A DNA stretch of 64,000 nucleotides from Cheilinus undulatus (GCF_018320785.1 NC_054877.1:24286329-24350328); one strand, 5' to 3'; shown: positions 34,287 to 47,960, counted from the stretch's first letter. The notes: a model not told the origin generated them from the sequence alone. Numbers and translations: made by a program.

Positions 34287-37200
34287 ATGGCGAACTTTGA
34301 GGCTTACCAGGAGTATCAGAGAATTGAGGATTTCGAAGAGGACTCGCCACCAGGGGAGGAGGATTTGCTGGTGCATGTACCCGAAGGCCTGAAAGGTAAG
34401 TCCGTCATTGTAATTTAAGTAGAAATGGTGTAATTGAACTTACTCAGCATTTATGATTTTACCTAACAAGGCTGTAAAAAAATGAAGCAACTTGGCTTAA
34501 GCGTTCACATGTTTTTGTTTATTTTGCAGACTCATGGCATCATATCAAGAACCTGGATAACTTCTTCACGAGAATATCCTTTAAATAAAATTGTAGTTTG
34601 ATAGCAGTCCCCCATAGTAAACTGTTATAGATGTCACTGGCATCTCACCATGCTGGCACATTATCTAGTTCTTGATGTCGATTACAGTTATATTTAGAAT
34701 ACGTCGAATATTATGATGTTTACTTCTTGACTGACACGTGCTATTACATTACTACCTAATGGGTCAATGAAAAAAACACATTTTTAAAGTATGTTAATTG
34801 TATCTATATGGCACTTTTCACAGACTGAGGCCACAAAGTGCTGTACATCAACAAAGCAGCACTAAAAGCAGAACATACAGAGCATAAAATATGCCATAGT
34901 AAAGACAGAAAGAAAAGGGGAGATAAAGGGGGTCACATAGACCATGTTATAAAAAAATGACCAGGTACAACTACTGGCAAAACAAAGCAAAAGTCATTTA
35001 CAGTAAGCTGACATGGCAAATAATGCTATCCACAAGCCTGTCTGAACATGTTTGTTTTTAACAGTTTTTTAAAAGACTAGACTGAGTCTGAACAACGTAT
35101 CAGCATGGGCAGAGAGTTCCAGAGTTTTGGTGCTCCAGCCTTGAAGGCCTTCTAACCATCTGTTTTAAAATCTGTCTTTGATTCTGACAGCAGGTTTAGT
35201 GAGTTGGATCTCAGTGAACAGGTTGGCAAATATGGGTGGAAAAGTTCTTTTAAGTATACAAAGGCCTGACCATGAAGTGCTGTAAAAGTGAAGGTAGTGA
35301 TTGAGACCGTGTTTTTGATCTGGTGAGTACTCGTGCAGCTGCGTTCTGAATTAACTGCAATGTAATGTTTATGGCGGACACACTAAGTGAGATGAAGAGG
35401 CTGTTACAATAGTTAATGCAAGATGAGATAGGACTAGTGTAAAGGAATGTTATTTTTCATGTTTGTACAAAAACAATGTGCTATACTGAAGATTACGTAA
35501 GCTTTTTTGAGAGAACTCTAAAAACAGTCCAATCTTGAGGCTATGCTTAATGTTCTCAGTCACACTTTCCTTAACTAGCGTGTCCACATCTATCATTTTC
35601 ATCAGAAGAATGGCTTTGCTTGTATGATGCTGACAGAGTTCTTTGAACTTGTGTAAGTATTAAAAACATCCCACTGTTAAATCGTGACATCATTAGATAC
35701 ATGCATTGTATCATTAGATGAGAGACAGTGTTGTTTTTGTATTTATAAGGTTGAACACCCAGTTCCAGTTTCAACACAATGCTTATTGTCAGTATGACTC
35801 CGTCATGCCACTGTTAATTTTTCAGTTGTTATGACAGTCAGGTGTGCCTCAGGCTTTTCCATGAACATGTTCAGCCACATTACTCAAACTCTACTTGAAT
35901 CTTGTGAAATCATCTCTTCCTGTATGAAAAGATGTTTATTTTTTAGTTTTACAACTATCCTTTTATCAGAAAAATTACTTAACCCTGCTTCATTTCTTCT
36001 GAAATAAAACTTATTTATTGCCCATAACCACAACACCTCTTGGTTGTCGGTAAAAAATAATTTACAGGCATGCAACTGTAAGGTAATTTTTTGCTGCTAA
36101 GATGGCAATATGCCATATTGATATCTTTAAAATAGACTTCCTTAACGCATCATTAACAGTGACCAGCCTGATAACATATTTTATGATGGAACTGCAACTG
36201 ATCATCCTACCACAGCTTTATACATGCATCAGTTTTAAGTATATGTTGAGGTCACTGTCTGTGGCTTGATGGTTAGAAATGATCGCAGTCTCTTCCCTGA
36301 TGCAACATACAAGTGATATGCTCTTGATTGTTATATAAGTGTATTCTGTCTCTTTGTCTTTTACCTGTCATACAGTATGATACCTCATCTTTTTCTTCTT
36401 CTTTCCCCTCATGCCAACAGCCAGTTTTTGTTTGTTGTTACATTCACAACCTTCCTTGTCAACTGCGTGGAGTACGATGTCCTTTTTGCAAATAAACCAG
36501 TCAACCACACAGAGCCGGACCACAACCCCTTTAATAGGAGCAAGGTCACAATTCCTGACGCCATCCTACCAAGTCAGCAGTGTACCCAGAGGTAATCACG
36601 TTCAACATAACTCATGATAGAGAGCTTCAGTGTGGGAAATATTTGTTCATGAGGACATAGTCAAAAAGGCCTTCCAACCACATAAAGAGATGTTCCTGTT
36701 CCCTCATTCCAGCCACCCAGATTAGAGTCATTGTTCTCCAGCAGTCAAGGTCTTTGATATTATTAGAGCTCTTTTACAGCTGGGCCTTCAGAGGGATTTA
36801 ACATGCCTTGTTTAATAAACTTGCAATCAGACTTTCAAACTTAATTTCTGTGCTACACAAGGCTTCAAAGTGCAAAATAAATTCACAGGAAAAAAAGCAT
36901 CAAACAGAAGACTGTATGACTTTACCTTGTTGGTGTCTTAATGATAGCACACAAATGTCTTAATGGTTTCTAAACATTCAAAGAGGTAATTTGTCAGAAT
37001 TACTCATTTGAGTAAGAAGTGATGCCTCTTAAAAGGAAACACACAACTTACTCTGTTTTGCTGTTTATTTCCACCTGAGACTAGAGGCCTAGAGTTGCAA
37101 CATTCCTCTAACTGATGGTTACTCTGGGGTAGGTATTTGCGTACTGTGTTTAGACCAGCTTTTGGGAACAGGGCTGTGTAATTGATAGCCTCTGTGGGGT

Positions 37201-40200
37201 AAAACTGCCCAGCCGAGATTCTGACGAGTCGGCTGGGACAGCAAGCTGACAACCACATGACACCTCTCTAACTGGCTGCAGGGGACAGATCCCCTCCCTA
37301 CCCAACTCTATACCGTCATATTTTTTCCAAGAAGTAGCTGAGCATTTGATGTTTTCTCCAGATAGTTTAATAAGCCTGCCATTAATTGTTCTTGATTGTC
37401 AGTCTGGCTCAATAACCATTTATATCAAAGTCATGATATACAAATGCCTGGAATCCTAATTGGGAAACAGCTGGGTTAACAGTTTGAATCACTGCTGTCC
37501 TCCTCCAACCCTCAGTCTAATGTCATTTTTAAGCCAGAAGCTTGTCTCAAAGCATGCTTATATTTTGTTTATAAGCCAGTGTGTTCTTTGCTCTGTAATG
37601 TAATACTCATATGATTCCTTAATTTTAGAAAGCTGCCTCAGCCACAACCAGTAAATAGGTTTCACTGTAAAATATTGCAACATAATGTGTGGGCAACAAG
37701 TGCTGATTTTCCCATGCGTCTATCTTGTTTAAAGTTTAATACAAAGTTAAGAGGTTATTCACAATCTCATAAAAGGGGAGGGGGTTAATGTAACTTTATA
37801 TATTATGAATCCTTGATTTTATAAATACTCAGTCAAGTTTTTAAGACTTTTGTTTAGGGATGCAGGATGTTGTATTTCTACAAATAGCTGAAATGCCAAT
37901 ACCAGTGTAGAAACTTTTTTTTTTATTGTAAAGACCACATACCTCCTGTTCTTACCTATTTCTCTCATTGTAACAGTCTATTTAAAAAACAGACATAAAA
38001 CGAGGCAGACAACATTTGATTATGAGAAATTTATAAATTATTTTTCTAATATATACATTCAGCAATGAAAACCCAGGGAATATATGCTCTGAATTACATA
38101 ACATAATTTACTAAAGTAAGTCTTTATCAGTAAGAGTCAAACCAAGCTTTGTGTGCCTTTTTGAGAGCTACAGTTAAACTGCAGGTTCACAGGGTTTTTG
38201 CCTGAGACAATCCTGACAAAGTGCTAGAACCCCCCCCCCCCCATTTTTCTCAAAAGCAAAAGATAAATTAGCTATAGTTCAGGGCTCAGGCTTTTTTCCT
38301 TGGAACACACTTTAAAGTTTAAGGAATGAGGATGAAAAAAGAATCAAACTTCAGCTGAGATCTGTCTGTTGGTTCTGCTTGTAACTGCACAAACGTTTAT
38401 ATACCTTCTGTTACTATGTACAGCCAAAATATCAGTAGAAATATTCATATCTGCCAGTACTGATATTATACCAATAGTATTTTGAATTCCTGCTTTTGTT
38501 TGCTGTTGGCCTGCTACTCCAAAAATATCATATCGTGGCACTTGCCATAAAGATTTCTATGTATTTTTGAAGCAGTTTTGGCTGACATTTATGCATTTGC
38601 CCGTCTGTGAATGACTCCCTAACAGACGCTATAGCCAGCCATGTGTGAAATGCTCTTTGTTCATATGCAGGATTCAACAGAACAGCTGGATTATTTTCCT
38701 TCTCATCATGGCAGCCATCTTCTGGCTCTATCGACTTATTAAAGTCATTTGCAACATTTTGAGCTATTGGGAGATCAGGCAGTTCTACATCAAAGCACTG
38801 AAGATAAGAATGGTGAGTATTTAACCTCCTCACCTTATTATAACACACAGCACAATGTCTTTTAAATCAGCCCAGTCAATCCCTTTTGAATATGAATATG
38901 AAGATAAGCGTTCCATAGATGATGAGTCATCTGTCTCTGTAGCACAAATCTGAATTTTTTTCCTTCCTCCTTGTCCTAGGATGAACTATGCAACTTCACA
39001 TGGCAGGAAGTCCAGGACCGGCTCATCAGCCTGCAACGAGAGCAGCAAATGTGCATACACAAGAAAGAGCTGACAGAGCTCGACATCTATCACCGCATCC
39101 TGCGATTCAAGAACTACATGGTGGCCATGATAAACAAATCACTGCTGCCTGTGCAGCTGCAGCTTCCCCTGCTGGGCAATGTGGTGTTCCTCACCCAGGG
39201 CCTCAAGTACAACTTTGAGCTGATCCTTTTCTGGGGCCCCGGCTCTCTGTTTCAGAATAAATGGAATTTACACCCAAAGTACAAACGGAACGGAAACCGC
39301 CTAGAGCTGGCACAGAAACTCAGTAGAGTCATCCTGCTTATGGGTTTGGCCAACCTGCTACTGTGTCCATTCATCCTAGTGTGGCAGGTGCTGTACGCTT
39401 TCTTCAGCTATACTGAAATAATCAGGAGAGAACCTGGGAGTCTGGGTGCACGACGCTGGTCGCTGTATGGTCGTTTATACCTACGACATTTCAATGAGCT
39501 GGACCACGAGCTGCATGGACGATTAGGGCGTGCCTACAAACCAACATCCAAATACATGAACTCCTTCACATCACCGCTGCTGACAGTACTCGCTAAGAAT
39601 ATTGCATTCTTCTCAGGCTCAGTGTTGGCTGTGCTCATTGCACTGACAGTCTATGATGAGGATGTTCTGACAGTACAGCACATCCTGACTGCTATCACTG
39701 TGCTAGGGGTGGTTATCACAGTCACCAGGTGAGATTTTTCAGCCAGGCTTGTTATGGAGTCACTCAAACACTGCTATCACTAGGTGTAATAAGGCAGGAA
39801 CTTCTCTGTGATGTTCAATTTTTACTCTTGCTTTAAATTAGTGGTGAACAGAAATGACCACAGAGATAGTGTCTGTGCATTTTAGATTTAACTTTTTTTT
39901 ATTTTGATTATATTAAAGCTTTTTTAAGGTGTACCACAAATTCACTTGTTAATCTCTCAGTTATGAATGCAGGAAAATTTTGCGAGTGTCCTCCCCAGAT
40001 CCCCACCTTAATTTAGATTAGATAACAAATGTACTGTGTAAGATACCCTGTTTTGTAATTAATGTCATATATTCAGGTATAGTCCTGCTGTTAAAAAAAT
40101 AACACATTTTGTACCTTCCCAATGCCAGATCCTTCATCCCAGATGAGCATATGGTGTGGTGTCCGGAGCAGCTGCTGCAGTGTATGCTGGCACACATTCA

Positions 40201-43200
40201 CTACATGCCCGACCACTGGAGGGGAAATGCTAACAAGAGCGAGACCCGGGATGAGGTGGCACAGCTGTTCCAGTACAAAGCGGTGAGGAGTGGAGAAAGG
40301 GGATTGACAGGAACTCATTTTTCATAGTCAGACCAAAGTCAGGGATGAGTTTTCATTATAGAAGGTTACATTTTAACTTAACCAGCTGTTCAAATTAAGA
40401 CTGTGTGCCTATGGAATATGAATGAATTTTGTTTTTTAAGAATGTATCACCTTTTGTTTTTTTTTTTTTGTTTTTTTTTTCAAATCAGGTGTTCATCTTG
40501 GAGGAGTTGCTCAGTCCTATTGTCACCCCCTTCATTCTGATCTTCCTGCTGAGGAACAAGTCTCTAGAGATCATTGACTTCTTCAGGAACTTCACTGTGG
40601 ATGTGGTTGGAGTCGGAGACATCTGTTCCTTTGCTCAGATGGACATCAGGCGACATGGAAACCCAACGGTAAATTTTTGTTCCTTCTGTCACATAGAACA
40701 AGTTAATTCATTAGCTTTTAACAAACTAGAAGGACTTAGAGAAAGCAAAGTTCTACATGAGTATTTAAATTGGCAAAACAATCTTATTCCCTCAATCAAC
40801 ATGTATCTTTTGATTGTTTTTGCAGTGGATGTCTGAGGGCCAGACGGAGGCCTCTGTCTACCAACAGGCTGAAAATGGCAAGACAGAGCTGTCTCTCATG
40901 CATTTCACTATTAAGAACCCACGCTGGCAGCCACCTCAGGAGAGCTCAGTGTTTATCAGCCATCTAAAGGAAAAAGTGCATCACGACGCACAGGGTGGCC
41001 CCTCCACCCAGCTTCTGCTCTCTGAGGCTCCTCTCTGCACCTCGCTGCAGTCCAATGAGTCAGGAACGGTGGTAAGAAACTCTAACAATGTTGAAGACTA
41101 CTGCTGTTAATCCATAATTTTCTATGTTTTTTCTTTTAGAAAGTCCACCAATCATTTATTTTCCCTTATGCTCTTATTTACTTAATGGCTTTGTATTGAT
41201 TGTTGTTATATTTCCAGCCTGATAATTTGTTGGCCAGTGTCTTGGCCCATCCCATTCTCACTGCATCGGGACTACAAGGGCGAGACCATCGCTTCATCCC
41301 ACCAAGCACTGCTGCTTCTGCTGCTGCCAGTGTTCTGGCCTCATTGTCTACTTCTCAGCTTGCACATACCAGCCGAGGCCGCTCACATGGCCTGCTGCCA
41401 ACATCTCTACACCCCGAGAGCACCATGTACCGTAGTGATCGCACCATCATTGACAGGTAATGTTGTAATTATGTGAGTATGATAGCTTTTAAAACACCAT
41501 ACTGTCATACAGAGGCATGCTAATTGTAAACATTTTTCTCACAGTATGACATGTAGTGACATCCGCAGTCGAAGCAACGCTCTGCAATCAGAGTTTGCCT
41601 CAGCAGAGATGAGTCTCCATGCCATCTACATGCATGAGGTAATGTTTCAACCATGTACTATGGCAGCTTCTTTATTCAGCATAAATAGATCAGTCCTTTT
41701 CTTTGTTGCCTAGAATTGAAAGAAATGTTCCCCAGTGTATCTTTTTAAGTATCAGCCATGTACACACAGGCACCCTCTTTCAAGACTATTTTTGTTCAAC
41801 ACTGAAAGATTTTGATTGGTATAAGACTGTTTGGTATCACTCAAACCTTATACTTTTGCCCTGTTGTGTTGTATATTGAAAAAATGATTTCCCCCCCTGC
41901 AGCTCCACCAGCAAAGCTCCCACACACAAAGATCTTCAGGTCAATGGCAGAACCCAGTGCCAATGAGAGATCTGCACACAAATACTGGTAAATAAATGCA
42001 CTGCTTTTGAAACGCTAGCATTGTCTGACCTGTTGGAAAAAAAAAATCAGCTCTGTGTTCTGTTCATTTTGTGAAGATTGAGTGATGACTTTAAAACTTC
42101 TAAGAAAAAATGACATGAACCAGCAAATCAGTCATTTCTGTGTGATATGAAATACAGCCTGAATCTTAATTCCACACACTTTAATTACATACTGCAGTCA
42201 GATCACTTACCACAAATTGAGAAGGACTTCTGATGAAACTGAAAGAGATTTTTAAAGCAATTATGTCTGCATTAATATTTCTCAAACTTACACTCTAGTA
42301 ATGTGCACAGAAGCCAAATTTGCCCAGACAATTTGTCACAGTTACTGCAAGTACAAGTGCACTGTATGAACTACAATTTGTAGTGCATCAGTTTGTTTTT
42401 CTGTCATAAAAAAATAGATGGTGATGACAAAGATGAAAAGCTTTTTTAAGCATGTTACACTGATATATCCATCAACAACTGTAGAGTTTATGTGCTGGAG
42501 TTTTAGTATTTAAGACATAATGTGCTAAATCACGGGCTAAATCCTTCAGCTTTATAAGAATTTTCTCAAATTGTTATGTAAAACAATATACTAACAGGTT
42601 TTACTTCACATAGTCATGGACTAAAATGTAAAATTGCAAGGTGAATGATTTAAAAATACTGGTATTCAATGTATTGCAGTACGCTAGTTATGTTAACAAG
42701 ATGTATGCCCTAAGGACACTAGGACCTAGATGAACAGAAATTTTCTTTCCCTTTTGTCATCATCTTAGTTGTTAATGCCAATTTTAGTGTTTATTCGTCT
42801 ATCAAACATAGCTTTTACTGCCAATTCTTCACATATTTTAATCATTATTTCCAACATTATGGCCATATAGAAAATACATTTAAGATGGATTTATGGCAAG
42901 AAAAAAACATAAAGATATCTTAGACATTGCTCTGCTTGTTATCCTTCCTGCAACTTGATCTCCATCTTCACTCTTTGTGCATCTTCCTCCTTTCTATTTT
43001 TGCATCTCCTTATTCCCTCTCTCTCTAAATCTCCCTTCTTTCTCATTCTGCATCTCCCTCTTAACTCTCTCAATCAGAATGTCCCTCTTCTGTCTCTTTC
43101 TTCATCTTTCTGTTCTCTTTCACTCATTCTGCATCTCCCTCTTCTCTTCCTCTGCATCTTCCTTTTTTCTCTCTCTCTCTGCATCTCTTTTCTTTCTCAT

Positions 43201-43774
43201 TATGCTTCTCCTTCCTCACTCTCTCTGCATCCCCCTCTTCTCTCTCTGCATCTCCCTCTTCTCTCTCTCTCTACATCTTCCTCCTCTTTTTCTCTCTCTC
43301 TGCATCGCCTTCCTTTCTCTAGACTTTCCCTTCTTTTAAAGCATCTGGAGATAACAGCTATGAATTGGCTCCATACAAATAAAGACCGATTTAAGATTAA
43401 TTGATAAGCATTCATTTACGAGACCTGTAATCTTAATTATGACCACATGCCACATGACTAATAATTACATAACTGACCACATGGCCATTAGTTGCCTCCA
43501 TACGTAGAAGCTCCAGGTAGTTACAAAGTTTAGAGATCATTGACTCTGTTGTGTTTGAAATTATTGATCTTTTTCATTGAGTCTGATCCACAAAGGTGAC
43601 TTCATATCACTTCTCTTATCAGGTTACCAGGCACATAGTGGCCTTGGTTCCAGTATGTCCATGCCCACTCCTGTCCACCTCGGAGGCTGGAGAGAGGAGG
43701 AGGAGGAGAATGAAGATGATCAAGAGATCAACAGTGGATCTACTCCAAAGCAGGACACAGGGAGTAGTTGTTGA
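34287..43774 (+). CDS. atg9b: Autophagy protein 9 (ATG9B-type), complete, 13 coding exons
   Basis: Multi-spanning lipid scramblase of Golgi/endosome-derived vesicles that seed autophagosomes (family knowledge). Exons: 34287-34395, 34530-34573, 35588-35652, 36421-36591, 38671-38812, 38980-39728, 40129-40282, 40489-40668, 40826-41071, 41218-41456, 41545-41638, 41903-41987, 43623-43774. Total 2430 nt, 809 aa, no frame breaks. The cytosolic N-terminus keeps the adaptor sorting signals of mammalian ATG9: YQRIE and EEDLLVHV. The core reads QFLFVVTFTTFLVNCVEYD, ELTELDIYHRILRFKNYM, KYNFELILFWGPGSLF, LAHIHYMPDHWRGNA and FFRNFTVDVVGVGDICSFAQ. The C-terminus is Ser-rich and ends in an acidic run (REEEEENEDD). 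Called atg9b rather than atg9a by synteny with abcb8 and cdk5. Intron 2 is AT-AC. Confidence 0.94.
34574..35587 (+). other. atg9b: U12-type AT-AC intron of atg9b (intron 2)
   Basis: Starts ATATCCTTT right after the exon end ACGAGA, carries a perfect minor-class branch site TTCCTTAAC at 35567-35575 and ends in AC at 35586-35587, 13 nt after the branch A. Splicing gives FFTR-IYHFHQKNGF, matching FFSRVYNLHQKNGF of mammalian ATG9A (from memory). No GT-AG alternative keeps this sequence. It contains a dispersed repeat at about 34795-35440. Confidence 0.94.
34795..35440 (+). repeat. Common teleost dispersed repeat inside the atg9b U12 intron
   Basis: Runs from TATGGCACTTTTCACAGAC and CAAAGTGCTGTACATCA through GAGTTCCAGAGTTTTGGTG and GACCATGAAGTGCTGTAAAA to CTGCGTTCTGAATTAACTGC. 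This order matches a high-copy fish repeat. A shorter relative (CTCAAAGTGCTACAAGCA) is at about 21965-22035. Confidence 0.6.
37855..38490. repeat. Decayed hAT-like repeat in an atg9b intron
   Basis: Starts near TAGGGATGCAGGATGTTG and ends near CATATCTGCCAGTACTGATA. The latter matches the right part of the element at 58423-58855 (CATATCTGCCAATACTGAGA). Contains a C13 run at 38230-38242. Confidence 0.45.
42950..43325. repeat. CT-rich minisatellite in the last atg9b intron
   Basis: Imperfect units of about 20-30 bp built on CTCTCTCTGCATCTCC and CTCTTCTCTCTC, running almost without a break. It creates open frames on both strands (for example 42955-43404) that are only the repeat translated. Confidence 0.85.
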
Positions 43775-46725
43775 AGTGCCTTATGTCATTAGGTATTTAT
43801 AAAGTTACATATATGATCTATGCTTTATGGCAATGTGTCCTGTGACAATGACATTGTTTGTTGAGTCTAACAACACTGGCGTTTTATCCTATATGGGATA
43901 CATGGCCATGACAACTTCTTCTTCCTCTTTTTTTAGAGTGTTTACATTTTACTCAACGAACATTGTGGCCTTAGACCTTCATGGAGAATTTAGCATGGAC
44001 CTTTAAACACCATTCAGCGTTTGATGTGGGAGGAGCTCGATGAATAACCACTGTCTCTGCACCTCCACGCCTCCTCCTGTCACACCAGGCAGACTATGGG
44101 ATCAGGGAAACCATAAGTCTTCCGTCCGTTTCCTCCTGATTTATTCTCATGAGCATGTATAGACAAACTGTAAGAATACAGAGAAACTATAGAGAGTGTG
44201 CATAGGATCGCTGTGTGATGGCGTGCGTGGCTTATTTTTATTGTAGAAAAAAGGCTCATGTGAAAGTTTGCACAACTCATGTGTTAGTGCATCAGAACAT
44301 TTTACAGCTGGAGTCGGAATGAATATCCTGCAGTATGGTGTCGTGCTGCAAAGACCGCACATGTAATTTAGCTGACTGAACAATTCTGATCACCTGATCA
44401 TTCAATATTACAAATTAGGCTGGTGAGTTGTAAATACACTATTTTGCTTTACTTCTCATTTTAAATGTCCACATTTGTCCTACCACATCTAATCCTTGAG
44501 AAAGATACCAAGTGTTACTATGATAAAGCGCTGACTGTACAGTAGCCGTACTGCTTTAACTCTGTGTGTACCAGGCACTAGCCGGACTGGGTTTAACTAA
44601 ATGTGTTTTTGAAACCAGACATTCACATGTTTGGATGCTGCTGTCTGTGTTTAGTAGTCCTAAATACAGACTTTGTTTAGTATTAACATATACACAGCTG
44701 ATGTATCAAGACATGACTATTTTGAAAAAAGGACTGAAATTATTAGCCCTTAATGCACTTGGCATAAAAATCAAATGCAGATTTAAGATGGATTTTTTTT
44801 TTTAATTTAAGCTAGATACAAAGTCAGCTTGATGCCTTAACATCCATATAACAATACATATATTTATATCCAAGTTTTCTTTATTACCTCTATAGTAGAC
44901 AAGAAAACTACCAATACCTCTTCAGTGTATTTACTCGTGTAAATATGTACTCAGTACATTAAGGTCTCTTTTTAGTGTGCCGGCGCATCTTGTAGCTGCA
45001 TTTGATTTTAACAGCTGGTGCAAATTGAATCAATTTTATTTGTGTCACTTTTTCTTGCCCAACAGATCCTTTACATTGAAAATTGATTTCCAAAAAAGGT
45101 TTGGGCAGGTTTTCTGAGTAAAACAGGGTGTTATTGCTTTTATGAATCTTTTTTTTTTTCAGCTTTTAATCCAAACTGAAAGATTAAACTTAATCACAAG
45201 GGCTGATGTGAGTGTGTGCAATGCTTCTGAAGTGATCAATTTGATAGTTCCTGGAGCCTTTTTAAAATTAAGTTAATTAGATGAATTAGCAGCTCTCTCA
45301 TACATATTTAATTCACATATATGGGTATTATTTATTTGATTTACCTCTTTAAAAAAGTAAACTGATATGTGAAATTATTTACCTTCACAGAAACTTGTAT
45401 TCTTTTTTATGAAAGAAGCAGCATGTGCCCTCCCCCACTAAAAGTTTAAAAAGTGTCAATACTGAAAAACTTGTTAAAAAAATATTAAAATACAAAGATA
45501 ACGTGGCCAGCAGCATGATGTTGAATGTGTTTAACAATCAGAATATTCTCTGACTAAATCTGCTTGTACATGCAGTGTGTGAAATATCCTTCAACCCATT
45601 ATTACTACATTCTTCACAGATCACATGACCACAGCTATTTTCCTCCACAACTGCAGGACAGGGACTTTCTTTGTGAGCATGTCCATAAAAAGAGTGCGTT
45701 TAGACACCTGTGTTGTTGTTCTGACATGAACATGAACTTTTGCACTGACAAAAATAACCTTTTTTAATATATGCATATGTACAGTACCTGCAACAGTTAG
45801 AAAGGGACACCAAGTCTTTGTCCACCCTGAATGACCTCCTCTCATTGTATATAAGCAAAACATCAGCATCTTTTGTGTCCTCATTATCACCAGCAGACCA
45901 CCATGTAACACTGTGGCCAATCACAGAAGGTTGTTCTCACCTCTGGTCAGAAAAAGCTCACCCTGCCTCATTGTTTAACAGGGTGCCGTGGTCTGTTTGT
46001 GCAGTGAGTCTATGTTGTAGAGACACTGGAGCTCAGCTTTGTGCACAGAGATGATTCGTCTCACTGTCTCCACAGTTAACACTTCACTGTCATTTTATTT
46101 AAAGCAGTGCCTTAGTATTAAGGATAAGTATTTGCTCTTTTTAGAAGCCATTTCATGTCAACATTGGATTTTCTTTTACATCACAGCACATATGTGTACA
46201 GTGTTTTTTTCTTCTTGTTTGAAAGTCATTGTGTACAGCATCAAGTATGTGTTGAAGTTGTGGGTGCAGCCTGAAAACCGATCTTTTGCAAGTCTGCTGC
46301 ATCTGACAGCACTTATCGTGGTGTCTAAATTTGCACTGTCCTCAATATCCCAAACAAGCATGAGTTTTTGTTTTGTTTGGTGGTGTCATCATAGCCAACG
46401 TTCTCATCATACTATGGGTTCTTCAGTGAACACCAGTCTGAGAATCACAGTGACTGGAACAAGGTGCTAAGTTTTCATCCTGAAATGTTGAACTTTCTTT
46501 GTTTTGTAGGTTTTGTCTGTTTTTTTGTTGTGTACATTAAGAAACACTAGCTGAAAAATTAAACATGCCAAAAGAACTTGTTTTCGGCACAGCTTTACGA
46601 TATGTGTGTTGTTTTCTGTGAGTGAGTAGAGAGGAAAATAAATCTTGTTTTGAGTGTATTTAATCATTTCATGTGTGGTTGATTATGTGATGTTTATTTG
46701 AAATAAAAAAATCCATTTTAATTTT
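43775..46725 (+). other. atg9b: Probable 3' UTR of atg9b with candidate poly(A) signals
   Basis: Follows the atg9b stop. The AATAAA hexamers closest to a plausible end are at 46637 and 46702, giving a long UTR of about 2.9 kb if used. Reading frames inside it (for example 46039-46470) show no recognisable domain and are taken as chance. Earlier poly(A) sites cannot be excluded. Confidence 0.45.
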
Positions 46726-47319
46726 CCTGGTTTTGTATTGGGGTGCTTTCTAGTGGTAAGCTGTTAGATAAATATATGAATTAAACATGAAAAGGCAGAC
46801 TTGCTTTCCATTTGAAATTTGAAAGGCCTTTATTATGTCACCACATACTTTTTGTTTTAGTCATCTTAAACATGTGAAAGGTCAATTTGTATTATGATTT
46901 TTCATTTCTCTCACATAAACGCCTTAAATGCATCTGTGACAGATGAAAATTGGTGTGCTGCTTGAAAGCTGTATTTATATGAAAATGTTTGACTCTGGTG
47001 ACCCCTAGTGACTGTACTGAAATTAACTCAAAGACAGGCAGCATTGCATATTTCATTTTTTAGGATATACTGTGCTTAACTGATTTGTAAACCTGACCGC
47101 AGAATTTCATCTTCAGCTTTCTAGCACCTGGAGATTTTGTGCTAAACTGATAGATATCCAACTTCTGCCATCAACCTCACTACCCCTACAACTAATTTTG
47201 GAATAACTTTGTAAAGTACCTCCTCAAAAGAAATAGTAATTTGTAATCAGATTACTTTCACTCAAATAATTGTACCTAGTTTGAAAGAATCAGCCCCTAA
47301 ACTTGACCAAATAAGCTAC
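46726..47319. other. Intergenic DNA downstream of atg9b, nothing recognised
   Basis: AT-rich without exon-like frames. Confidence 0.35.
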
Positions 47320-47960
47320 GCCACCTGACGGAATGAGGTACATCACCTGACAACTGGTGATAAATGGTTTTATTATATCTTCCTGACATTTAATTTCACA
47401 AGATGGAAAAAAAAGCTTTCCTGCTTACTAAAGAATAAGCCTTTGAACACTGACCAATCTGACAGAGTGTGAGCTGCTTCACCTGCAAGAATGAGCTACC
47501 TTTGATATAATGAGTGACTTTATCTAAAAGAATATGCTGCAGTTGTTATCAGCTCTTAAGTGCATATCTGCATTTGTTTGAAGACTTGGTATTAATTCCA
47601 GCTCCTCCAAGACAAATATGGTGTAATAAAGATTCTGATATCTAGATCTGTTTTTTTTCTTTACCCTGACATGTAGCCCATATGATTAAAAAAAAACCTT
47701 ACCTGGCAGAATGAACAACCTTTGAATTAGCTATATAAAGTGACAGAATTATTTACCTTACCTGACCTCTCTATTGCAGTGTTATTCAATTTGTCTTGGC
47801 ATAAGGTTTACTAGACAGAATGAGCTGCTTTTGAAAGAATGAGCTACTTTATATGATATAATGGGCGTCCTCACCTGACAGTGTAAGCAACTACCTTTAA
47901 AGGAATGAGGCATCTTTGACATAATGAGATACCTCACCTTGAAAGTTTAGATTAACTTCA
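47320..47960. repeat. Decayed tandem array of ACCTGACAGAATGAGCTACC-like units
   Basis: Many scattered variants of GAATGAGCTACCTTTGA, CACCTGACA and ATAATGAG occur at roughly 25-50 bp spacing. They read as a badly mutated minisatellite. A second block with the same words lies at 49175-49350. Confidence 0.55.

Noticed and set aside
39049-39051. Methionine in exon 38980-39728 as start of a separate gene
   Set aside because: Internal residue of atg9b; upstream exons splice in frame and encode the conserved N-terminal part.
42955-43404. 149-codon open frame on +, with others overlapping on both strands
   Set aside because: It is the CT-rich minisatellite translated (Leu/Ser/Phe/Pro only) and sits inside an atg9b intron.
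34287-43774. Identification as atg9a
   Set aside because: The protein alone does not exclude it, but abcb8 and cdk5 as neighbours favour atg9b. Kept as an alternative only.
46039-46470. 143-codon + frame
   Set aside because: Lies in the probable atg9b 3' UTR, has no recognisable domain, and composition does not look coding.
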